In this document: piece after piece, positions 7,605 to 12,950 of the stretch
Numbering within the stretch: the stretch's first letter is position 1
Layout of the letters: each line of letters starts with the position of its first letter
NCBI GenBank assembly: GCA_002453315.1
Contig: DKGO01000207.1
Span: 1 to 12,950 of the forward strand
DNA length: 12,950 nt
Direction of reading: 5' to 3'
DNA from: Caryophanales bacterium UBA6768
GTDB taxonomy: Bacteria > Bacillota > Bacilli > Bacillales_D > Amphibacillaceae
Position numbers and translations under genes: made by a program
Notes under the pieces: generated by a model
Databases searched by the model: none
The model's input: the letters and a program-made list of their open reading frames with translations, nothing else
Told to the model about the DNA's origin: nothing

Positions 7605-7678
7605 TAAATCATGTTCATGGCTATTTGCGAGAAAATTTCCTAAACGATAAGCTATAAACAGTGAAAAAATGGAGGTGT

Positions 7679-8206
7679 ATGGTAGTTAGTATTTTATTAG
7701 AAGAGAAACATGTCGAATCGAAAGAACTTATTTTTAAAGAACCAGAGATAGATGATGGGGCTAAAATGTACCGCATTGCCAAGGCATCAAAAGTGTTAGA
7801 TATTAATTCCTCATATTGTTATTTAATGTGGAGTAAATTTTTCAACAAAACATCGATCATCGTTTATGAAGGGAAAAAAGCAGTAGGTTTTATCTCTGGA
7901 TTTATTCAACCTTCCGCTCAAGATACTTTATTTGTTTGGCAAGTAGCTGTTAGTTCTGATTTTCGTGGTCGTGGTTTAGCGACACAGTTAATCACTAAAT
8001 TATTAAATCAGTTAGCAAATAAAAACATTCGTTATTTAGAGGCGACGGTAACCAAATCAAACGTAGCTTCACAGAGTTTATTTAAAAGAATTGCTAAAAA
8101 GCTTCATACGAAATGTGACATCGATAAATGTTTCAGTAAAGATGATTTCCCTGATCAATCTAGTGAAGAGGAATTCACTTATCGAATTGGACCAATAAAA
8201 CAGTAA
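7679..8206 (+). CDS. ectA: L-2,4-diaminobutyrate gamma-acetyltransferase EctA
   Basis: EctA acetylates L-2,4-diaminobutyrate with acetyl-CoA to N-gamma-acetyl-diaminobutyrate, the second step of ectoine synthesis. The 175-residue GNAT-fold protein shows DINSSYCYLM (EctA-type DLNSSY motif) and VWQVAVSSDFRGRGLATQL, which contains the acetyl-CoA pyrophosphate loop RGRGLA. EATVTKSNVASQSLFKRIA and the C-terminal YRIGPIK are also EctA-like. ATG 7679 is chosen because GGAGGTG (7671-7677) lies directly before it, although the spacing is short. An in-frame GTG at 7661 would add six residues but has no ribosome binding site. ectB follows after 101 bp. Unlike the usual ectABC operon, ectC is absent after ectB. 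The motifs look intact, so the protein should be active. Confidence 0.9.
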   Translation: MVVSILLEEKHVESKELIFKEPEIDDGAKMYRIAKASKVLDINSSYCYLMWSKFFNKTSIIVYEGKKAVGFISGFIQPSAQDTLFVWQVAVSSDFRGRGLATQLITKLLNQLANKNIRYLEATVTKSNVASQSLFKRIAKKLHTKCDIDKCFSKDDFPDQSSEEEFTYRIGPIKQ

Positions 8207-8207
8207 G

Positions 8208-8281
8208 TGTGATGGTGGCAAATGGTTATTGCCAGCTAAATACTATCACAATTTCAAAGGAACACAGTTTTATAATTGTGT
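8208..8281 (+). promoter_or_regulatory. Two hairpins in the ectA-ectB spacer
   Basis: First hairpin: TGTGATGGT (8208-8216) pairs with ACTATCACA (8242-8250), and inside it GGCAA (8217-8221) pairs with TTGCC (8229-8233), with an 8-nt bulge. Second hairpin: ACACAGTT (8262-8269) pairs with AATTGTGT (8274-8281) around a 4-nt loop, just before the ectB ribosome binding site (GGAGG at 8292-8296). An A run, not a T run, follows on the coding strand, so these are not ordinary terminators. They may affect mRNA processing or ectB translation. Confidence 0.45.
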
Positions 8282-8307
8282 AAAAAAATATGGAGGTTTT
8301 TATTTAG

Positions 8308-9609
8308 ATGTTATCAACTAAAGAGTCCAACGCTGTTAAGATGGACGTTTTTGAAAAGTTAGAATCTGACGTAAGAAGTTATAGTCGGAGTTTCCCGACA
8401 GTATTTGAAAAGGCGAAAGGATATCGTGTATGGGATACGAAAGGAAAACAATATATTGATTTTTTTGCTGGGGCAGGGACATTGAATTATGGTCATAACA
8501 ATGACACGATGAAACAATTGCTCATTGACTATATCAAAAATGACAGTATAACCCATAGTTTAGACATGGCGACCACTGCACGTGGGGAATTTTTACAAAA
8601 GTTTTCCGAAGTGATTTTACAACCACGGAAAATGGATTATAAAGTCATGTTTCCGGGACCAACTGGCACAAATGCAGTGGAAAGTGCGTTAAAGTTGGCT
8701 AGAAAAATTACCGGAAGAACGAATATCATGAGTTTTTCCAACGGATTTCATGGGATGACGATTGGTTCTTTATCCATCACTAGTAATGGTGCAAAACGCG
8801 CAGGAGCCGGTGTACCACTGAATCATGCGATTTCCATGCCGTTTGATCATGCCTATGAAAATACGGATTCGTTGGCATTTATTGAACACTATTTAACAGA
8901 CCTGAATGAAGTGGAGCTTCCAGCCGCAGTAATCCTAGAGACAGTTCAAGGGGAAGGTGGCATTAATGCAGCAAGCTTTTCATGGTTACAAAAAATAGAA
9001 AAAATTGCCCGTAAATATAAGATGTTACTCATTGTTGATGACATTCAAGCCGGTTGCGGCCGAACTGGGACGTTCTTCAGTTTTGAAGATGCTCAAATCG
9101 AACCAGATATCGTTTGTTTGTCAAAATCAATTGGTGGCTACGGATTGCCGATGGCGATCATGTTGATGAAAAGGCAATATGATCAATGGGAGCCTGGGGA
9201 ACATAATGGAACATTTCGTGGCAATAACCTAGCCTTTGTTGCAGCAAAAGAAGCATTATCATATTGGGAAAATAATGATTTTTCAATGGAAATTCAAGAA
9301 AAAGCATCAATATTGGAACTTTTTATTCAAAAAATGATTAATAGGTACCCAGCATTAAAAGGCCAAGCTAGAGGTAGGGGCATGATGCAAGGAATTGCTT
9401 GCGGAGTCGATGGATTAGCTGAAAAAATATGTGAAGAATCCTTTAACAGTGGATTATTAATGGAAACATCTGGTCCAAATGATGAGGTGTTCAAATTTTT
9501 ACCACCACTTATGATTGATCATGATGGATTATTTGAAGGATTATCTATTATTGATAAAAGCATCGAGATTGTCCTTGAAAAAGAAGGTTTACGGGAACAA
9601 ATTGGTTAA
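8308..9609 (+). CDS. ectB: Diaminobutyrate--2-oxoglutarate transaminase EctB
   Basis: EctB converts L-aspartate-4-semialdehyde and glutamate to L-2,4-diaminobutyrate, the first committed step of ectoine synthesis. The 433-residue protein is a class III PLP aminotransferase of normal EctB length. It shows [13 protein letters not shown] (52-64), the phosphate-binding [11 protein letters not shown] (117-127), [13 protein letters not shown] (144-156), [12 protein letters not shown] with the PLP-ring aspartate (244), and [11 protein letters not shown] with the Schiff-base lysine Lys273. [10 protein letters not shown] is the EctB C-terminal-domain signature. GGAGG lies 11 bases before the ATG. Homologous DABA aminotransferases occur in siderophore pathways, but the adjacent ectA favours the ectoine branch. 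A strong terminator follows 37 bp after the stop and no ectC is present. Confidence 0.94.
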   Translation: MLSTKESNAVKMDVFEKLESDVRSYSRSFPTVFEKAKGYRVWDTKGKQYIDFFAGAGTLNYGHNNDTMKQLLIDYIKNDSITHSLDMATTARGEFLQKFSEVILQPRKMDYKVMFPGPTGTNAVESALKLARKITGRTNIMSFSNGFHGMTIGSLSITSNGAKRAGAGVPLNHAISMPFDHAYENTDSLAFIEHYLTDLNEVELPAAVILETVQGEGGINAASFSWLQKIEKIARKYKMLLIVDDIQAGCGRTGTFFSFEDAQIEPDIVCLSKSIGGYGLPMAIMLMKRQYDQWEPGEHNGTFRGNNLAFVAAKEALSYWENNDFSMEIQEKASILELFIQKMINRYPALKGQARGRGMMQGIACGVDGLAEKICEESFNSGLLMETSGPNDEVFKFLPPLMIDHDGLFEGLSIIDKSIEIVLEKEGLREQIG

Positions 9610-9646
9610 AATGCTTTGTTAATATTTATTTAGTGAAAAAATGATT

Positions 9647-9678
9647 AAAGCTACAGTTCATGATGAGCTGTAGCTTTT
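9647..9678. terminator. Bidirectional intrinsic terminator between ectB and the exporter gene
   Basis: AAAGCTACAG (9647-9656) pairs perfectly with CTGTAGCTTT (9668-9677) around an 11-nt loop. It is followed by T on the plus strand, and by a T-rich stretch on the minus strand (plus-strand A run at 9636-9641). It ends the ectAB transcript and, from the other side, the convergent exporter transcript. Confidence 0.88.
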
Positions 9679-9719
9679 GCTTTTACAAATAAGGGCCTTT
9701 TATCATCGATGTCCTCGTT

Positions 9720-11141
9720 TTAACTAACTATTTCTTTGTTCGATTTTTCCCGGTCTTTAACAAAAAACGCTAATACAAGGGCGACAAAAGAAATGCCTGC
9801 GGAAACATAAAAGGACACATTTACACCGTGAATTAAATGATTCGGCTCCACCACACCCTTTGTTTTAATGCTTGCAAGTGACATCACTGTAATAAGTGAA
9901 GCAGTACCAATAGAGGCAGCAATTTGGCGCATCGTGTTCGTCATCGCTGTACCATGCGGCATTAGTCGCGTTGACAACACGTTAAGCCCAGCAGTTGTCG
10001 ACGGCATTGTTACCATTGAAATACCAATCATTCGAATCGCAAATACAATCGTTAAATAAGTTAATGTCGTATCAGTCGATAATCCCGTATATAGAAATGA
10101 AGTAATGACGACGATAGAAAGGCCAGTTATTAACAACCATCGTGCTCCAATTGCATCAAAAATCCTGCCAATTATCGGCGATAGAAACCCCATAATCATC
10201 GCACCCGGTAAAATCATTAACCCAGATTCAAATGCTGTAAATCCAGCCATCAATTGCATATACAAAGGTAAAATTGTTTCAGTAGAAATTAACATCATGA
10301 AAGCAATCATGCCGATAATCGTCGTAAACGTATAAATTTTATTCGTAAAAACACGAAATTCTAAAATAGGTTGTTTCAACTTTAATTGCCGTAAAATAAA
10401 CAAAGTTAGCGTAATCGAGCCAACAATTAAAGATGTGATCACGTGTGCGTTTGCCCAACCGTAATTACCAACACTACTGAATCCGTATAATAAACCTCCG
10501 AAACCACAAACAGACAAAACAATGGATAAATAATCTACTTTTGGAAAAGTTCTCGTTATAATATCTTTTAAATAAAATTGTGCTAAGATTAAATCGATTA
10601 TTGCCAATGGTAAAATAATTAAAAATAAATATCGCCACGGGAAAACTTCTACAAACCAACCGGCTACGGCTGGACCTAATGCAGGAGCAAAGGCAATAAC
10701 TAGCCCTGCCATTCCCATTGCAAATCCACGTCTCTCAACAGCGAAAATAAGCATTAGCACTGTCATCATTAAAGGCATAATAATTCCAGCACCAGCCGCT
10801 TGAATAATTCTTCCGATCATTAACATTGGAAAATTTATTGCAAAAAGGCAGACGACAGTACCAAGCACAAAAAGCCCCATCGCAGTTGAAAATAATCTTT
10901 TCGTCGAAAATGTTTCCATTAAAAAAGCAGTGATGGGAATCATAATACCATTCACTAACATAAAGATCGTCGTTACCCATTGTCCAGAACTCTCCGTCAA
11001 ATCAAATTCAATCATAATATGAGGGGTTGCCGTAATCAATAAGGTCTGATTTAAAATAGCTAAAAATGCACCACTTAACAAAATGGCTATCATCGTTATT
11101 CGGTTATAACCTACATCTTCTACTGTTGTATATTGACCCAT
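9720..11141 (-). CDS. MFS drug exporter, DHA2 family (LmrB/EmrB-QacA type)
   Basis: The 473-residue, highly hydrophobic protein is the length of 14-helix DHA2 proton-driven exporters. The first helix carries AILNQTLLITATPHIM, typical of the EmrB/LmrB group. Motif A is seen as the degenerate METFSTKRLF (75-84), motif B in GRIIQAAGAGIIMPL (110-124), and the antiporter motif C as GLVIAFAPALGPAVAGW (146-162). Overall it most resembles B. subtilis LmrB (lincomycin resistance), but the substrate cannot be told from sequence. AGGA eight bases before the ATG supports the start. No TetR- or MarR-type regulator gene adjoins it. It is convergent with ectB and separated by a bidirectional terminator. Confidence 0.9.
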   Translation of the reverse strand: MGQYTTVEDVGYNRITMIAILLSGAFLAILNQTLLITATPHIMIEFDLTESSGQWVTTIFMLVNGIMIPITAFLMETFSTKRLFSTAMGLFVLGTVVCLFAINFPMLMIGRIIQAAGAGIIMPLMMTVLMLIFAVERRGFAMGMAGLVIAFAPALGPAVAGWFVEVFPWRYLFLIILPLAIIDLILAQFYLKDIITRTFPKVDYLSIVLSVCGFGGLLYGFSSVGNYGWANAHVITSLIVGSITLTLFILRQLKLKQPILEFRVFTNKIYTFTTIIGMIAFMMLISTETILPLYMQLMAGFTAFESGLMILPGAMIMGFLSPIIGRIFDAIGARWLLITGLSIVVITSFLYTGLSTDTTLTYLTIVFAIRMIGISMVTMPSTTAGLNVLSTRLMPHGTAMTNTMRQIAASIGTASLITVMSLASIKTKGVVEPNHLIHGVNVSFYVSAGISFVALVLAFFVKDREKSNKEIVS

Positions 11142-11220
11142 CTACTTCATCCTAGTCCATATTTCAATACAATCTCCAAATTAAAATTAGTAGCAACAAG
11201 ACCTAGAAGCATACAAAATG

Positions 11221-11279
11221 AAACATCCTACACTATCTGATCATAAAAATAAATGAAACAAACGTTAAATAGGATGTTT
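11221..11279. terminator. Terminator-like long-loop inverted repeat
   Basis: AAACATCCTA (11221-11230) is perfectly repeated in inverse as TAGGATGTTT (11270-11279) around a 39-nt AT-rich loop. The stretch lies between the stop of the small membrane-protein gene and the exporter start. A T-rich tail is clear only on the plus strand; on the minus strand the tail is poor. It could be a weak terminator or part of the exporter leader. Confidence 0.35.
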
Positions 11280-11290
11280 TTGTGACCTTT

Positions 11291-11788
11291 TTAGCTTTTT
11301 GGACTGTCGATAATTTCTGGATTAACCCTTTCACGATTTCTGAAAATAAATATTTGTATTGCCACAGAAAGACCGATTGTAATTATGGCAATTACCATAT
11401 GCATCACTGGGTTATCGGAATATCTTTTCGCTAAGAAATAAAAGGCATAAATAATCATTAATAGTGGAATAAATGAAATAAACGGGATGAATCCACCTAA
11501 AAGAAGTGAGACAACAAAGGCAATTCCATAAAACAACGTTAACTTGCCTCTTATTTCCTGATGTACTTCATCCTCAACTAGTAACATCAGTAAAAACGAA
11601 TTGACAATCGGAATCCATGCAAGCCATGCCATATCTGCCTTGCCTTCCCTTTTTGCTATCGTAAATAACCCAATTGCCTGAAATACATATAAAATTAGTG
11701 CCACAATGACCATAATAATTAGTAAGGCAAAAAAGGCTAGAAAAAAACCGACAATCCCCGCGCCAAATAATTCATCACTCATGTACAT
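11291..11788 (-). CDS. Small polytopic membrane protein, DUF5684-like
   Basis: The 165-residue product has four likely membrane segments: about residues 12-42, 53-71, 83-119 (probably two passes or one long hairpin) and 128-148. The motif IAKREGKADMAWLAWIPIVNSFLL resembles the segment in DUF5684-type proteins in which a tryptophan-rich loop leads into a P-[IV]-x-N helix; the match is by eye. A basic cluster (FRNRERVNP) follows the last segment. The function is unknown and I do not assign one. AAAGGAG lies four bases before ATG 11788 and ten before an in-frame ATG at 11782, so either start is possible. It has its own promoter containing a palindrome. The gene lies between the DUF2089 operon and the exporter, all on the same strand. 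Confidence 0.8.
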   Translation of the reverse strand: MYMSDELFGAGIVGFFLAFFALLIIMVIVALILYVFQAIGLFTIAKREGKADMAWLAWIPIVNSFLLMLLVEDEVHQEIRGKLTLFYGIAFVVSLLLGGFIPFISFIPLLMIIYAFYFLAKRYSDNPVMHMVIAIITIGLSVAIQIFIFRNRERVNPEIIDSPKS

Positions 11789-11845
11789 TTGCTCCTTTCC
11801 TACCTAAAATACTTTTTCCAATAATGGTTTGGTTTTATTGAAAAG

Positions 11846-11875
11846 ATTAGACACTTGTTTAAAAAGTGTCATCAA
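11846..11875 (-). promoter_or_regulatory. Promoter of the small membrane-protein gene with a palindrome in the spacer
   Basis: On the minus strand TTGATG (11870-11875), an 18-base spacer and TCTAAT (11846-11851) give a fair SigA-type promoter. GACACTT (11864-11870) and AAGTGTC (11850-11856) form a perfect inverted repeat separated by seven bases that fills the spacer. Such a placement is typical of a repressor operator. As an RNA hairpin it could instead act as a weak terminator for the upstream gene. Confidence 0.5.
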
Positions 11876-11971
11876 AATTAAAACTTATTTCCTATGTTAC
11901 CATTTTTATTTAGAACATTCCATGACCATGTTATAGCAGTCCACTTTTCTTTATAGAAGGAATCCCTCTAG

Positions 11972-12352
11972 TTAGGCAATTTCAATGATGACAATATCTC
12001 CTTCATCTGTTTCTATATCGACAATTTTTCCATCAATTTCGTGATCGATAGCATGGAGGATCACATCGATATCGATATCTTCCAAATATGCCTTTGCCTC
12101 AGGAATACTCCAGGCAATCCCATGACCCATTTTCAATGCAAATTTTACAATATTAAGAGGAATGTTGACAGAAACATTGTCTTTCCCATTTGATTTCACG
12201 CGGACTTTTAATATTTTTCCTAAGAAGCCCTTTCGGGAAGATTTATGCTCCGTATCGGTATTTTTAATTGCACTGATTAATTGCTCGGCCTCTTCCGCAC
12301 TAATTTTTCCTTCTTGTAACAAATTAATAACACGACCAATTTCACTGCTCAT
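11972..12352 (-). CDS. SHOCT-like domain protein
   Basis: The 126-residue protein begins with IGRVINLLQEGKISAEEAEQ (5-24), the short helical motif seen at the N-terminus of YvlB/LiaG-like and SHOCT-like proteins. A basic linker (SSRKGFLGKILK) comes next, then RVKSNGKDNVSVNIPL, a beta-rich stretch like that of YvlB-type proteins. The acidic C-terminal part is rich in Ile and Asp (DIDIDVILHAIDHEIDGKIV). No signal peptide or membrane segment is seen. ATG 12352 is preferred (GGGG nine bases upstream), but ATG 12358, which overlaps the previous stop as ATGA, is possible. The tight overlap with the DUF2089 gene means co-translation. Function is unknown; related proteins occur in envelope-stress operons. 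Confidence 0.82.
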   Translation of the reverse strand: MSSEIGRVINLLQEGKISAEEAEQLISAIKNTDTEHKSSRKGFLGKILKVRVKSNGKDNVSVNIPLNIVKFALKMGHGIAWSIPEAKAYLEDIDIDVILHAIDHEIDGKIVDIETDEGDIVIIEIA

Positions 12353-12354
12353 TA

Positions 12355-12717
12355 TCATTCACCCCTTTGATTTTTTAATAATTCCACTGCTTCCTTTGCG
12401 GAAATATCATTGTTTTCTAGCATGGTAATTATCTCGTCATGATTTTCCTTGGTTTCCCTGTGTCCAAATACAGCGATGATATCGTTTAACTTACCCCTAA
12501 CCGTAGGATAAGATATACCTAACGCTTTCTCTACCTCCTTTATATTACCTCTGCTTAATAAAAAAACTTCAACAAATTCTAGCTGTTCCCTCGTCATTGA
12601 GGCAAATTTAGATAAGGAAAAATCATTTTCAATGACTGTGTCACAATGTGAACAGCCTAGTTTCTTCACATGTAAATGATGCTGGCAAACTGGACATTGA
12701 TGAATAACAGGGTGCAC
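12355..12717 (-). CDS. DUF2089 family protein, zinc ribbon plus helix-turn-helix, putative regulator
   Basis: The 120-residue product starts with a zinc ribbon, CPVC and CSHC (Cys8, Cys11, Cys22, Cys25). A helix-turn-helix-like segment follows, GNIKEVEKALGISYPTVRGK (58-77), and then a C-terminal SHOCT-like helix pair, IITMLENNDISAKEAVELL (96-114). This layout is characteristic of DUF2089 proteins, which look like small DNA-binding regulators; no target is established. GTG 12717 is chosen because AAGGAG (12727-12732) lies nine bases upstream. An in-frame ATG at 12753 would sit upstream of the predicted transcription start and has no ribosome binding site. The last codons overlap the next gene. 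The promoter carries two identical palindromes, suggesting autoregulation. Confidence 0.84.
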   Translation of the reverse strand: MHPVIHQCPVCQHHLHVKKLGCSHCDTVIENDFSLSKFASMTREQLEFVEVFLLSRGNIKEVEKALGISYPTVRGKLNDIIAVFGHRETKENHDEIITMLENNDISAKEAVELLKNQRGE

Positions 12718-12733
12718 GGCTATCAGCTCCTTT

Positions 12734-12770
12734 ATATTAATAATATACATCATAATATTAATAATATCAA
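12734..12770 (-). promoter_or_regulatory. SigA-type promoter of the DUF2089 operon with two overlapping palindromes
   Basis: On the minus strand TTGATA (12765-12770), 17 bases and TATATT (12742-12747) each match five of six consensus positions. The 13-bp palindrome ATATTA-N-TAATAT occurs twice, at 12755-12767 over the -35 and at 12734-12746 over the -10. The start-to-start distance is 21 bp, so both lie on the same helix face. This is the layout of a cooperative repressor site. Confidence 0.68.
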
Positions 12771-12950
12771 TATAAAAGTTAATATAGTTAATTTTATTTT
12801 ATTTTTTATTAAGTTATTGAATTAATCTATTGTAATAATTTAAAATAAACAGACTATAACAAGGACATTTAATATTGAACCGGTAGAGACCGTGAAAGTA
12901 ACAGTTATGTAGAAAAATCATTTAAAAATATTCTCTTACAAGATAATATA
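12771..12950. other. AT-rich region at the window edge without a recognised gene
   Basis: Short frames on both strands are quickly interrupted by stops. A weak hairpin, CGGT-AGAG-ACCG, lies near 12880-12891. No promoter or gene start is convincing. The neighbouring gene lies outside the window. Confidence 0.5.

Larger units (their letters stand above)
7209..7678. other. Divergent control region between the acylase gene and ectA
   Basis: This roughly 470-bp AT-rich region has no convincing coding frame. It carries an extended -10 element for the minus-strand acylase gene (7355-7363), a candidate plus-strand promoter with an internal palindrome (7498-7525) and a leader hairpin before ectA (7571-7604). 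All three are given separately. The long untranslated leaders on both sides (about 140-150 nt) leave room for regulation, but I recognise no known riboswitch. Confidence 0.6.

Noticed and set aside
7661..7678. GTG start six codons before the chosen ectA start
   Set aside because: The GGAGGTG lies downstream of this GTG, and nothing resembling a ribosome binding site precedes it.
8359..8556. Minus-strand frame opposite the start of ectB
   Set aside because: It is antisense to conserved EctB sequence and shows no family features.
9868..10335. Plus-strand open frames opposite the exporter gene
   Set aside because: They are mirror frames of hydrophobic coding sequence, lack ribosome binding sites and have no recognisable domains.
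12162..12428. Plus-strand frame of 88 codons
   Set aside because: Antisense to the SHOCT-like and DUF2089 genes, without a start signal; composition is that of a shadow frame.
12734..12767. Short tandem repeat or CRISPR-like repeat
   Set aside because: Only two 13-bp copies occur and both sit over promoter hexamers, so a paired operator explains them better.

Overview
The window looks like chromosomal DNA from a low-GC, moderately halophilic or halotolerant member of the Bacillaceae (the Virgibacillus/Oceanobacillus kind of organism). This is inferred from the AT-rich composition, strong GGAGG-type ribosome binding sites, a Bacillus-type SigB regulon core and ectoine-pathway genes. No rRNA, tRNA, CRISPR array, prophage or complete insertion sequence is visible.

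Layout. Positions 1-1457 (minus) hold the first two thirds of the transcription accessory protein Tex. Positions 1693-4522 (minus) hold a compact general-stress module, rsbU-rsbV-rsbW-sigB. A near-consensus SigB promoter lies just before rsbV, and its -35 element contains the rsbU stop codon. The stressosome genes rsbR/S/T and the feedback phosphatase rsbX of the Bacillus subtilis arrangement are absent. Upstream of rsbU, a 184-bp non-autonomous inverted-repeat element sits between 10-bp direct repeats. Positions 4848-7208 (minus) encode a membrane-anchored S45 (penicillin acylase family) Ntn-hydrolase.

From a divergent 470-bp control region, ectA and ectB run on the plus strand (7679-9609) and end at a strong hairpin terminator. 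No ectC follows, so the encoded steps stop at N-gamma-acetyl-diaminobutyrate unless ectoine synthase is encoded elsewhere. A DHA2-family drug exporter (9720-11141, LmrB/EmrB-like), a small polytopic membrane protein (11291-11788) and a two-gene DUF2089/SHOCT-like operon (11972-12717) then run on the minus strand.

How the parts work together. RsbU, RsbV, RsbW and SigB form a partner-switching cascade: the phosphatase RsbU reactivates RsbV, which sequesters the anti-sigma factor RsbW and frees SigB, and SigB amplifies rsbVW-sigB through its own promoter. The ect genes fit an osmotic-stress role. The DUF2089 operon has two identical 13-bp palindromes placed over the -35 and -10 elements of its promoter, and the next membrane-protein promoter carries a different palindrome in its spacer. 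Both look like repressor-controlled small-protein genes. The most unusual features are the ectAB pair without ectC, the doubled-palindrome promoter with two neighbouring proteins that share a SHOCT-like helical motif, and the mobile-element footprint upstream of rsbU. I cannot claim a wholly new system from the sequence alone.
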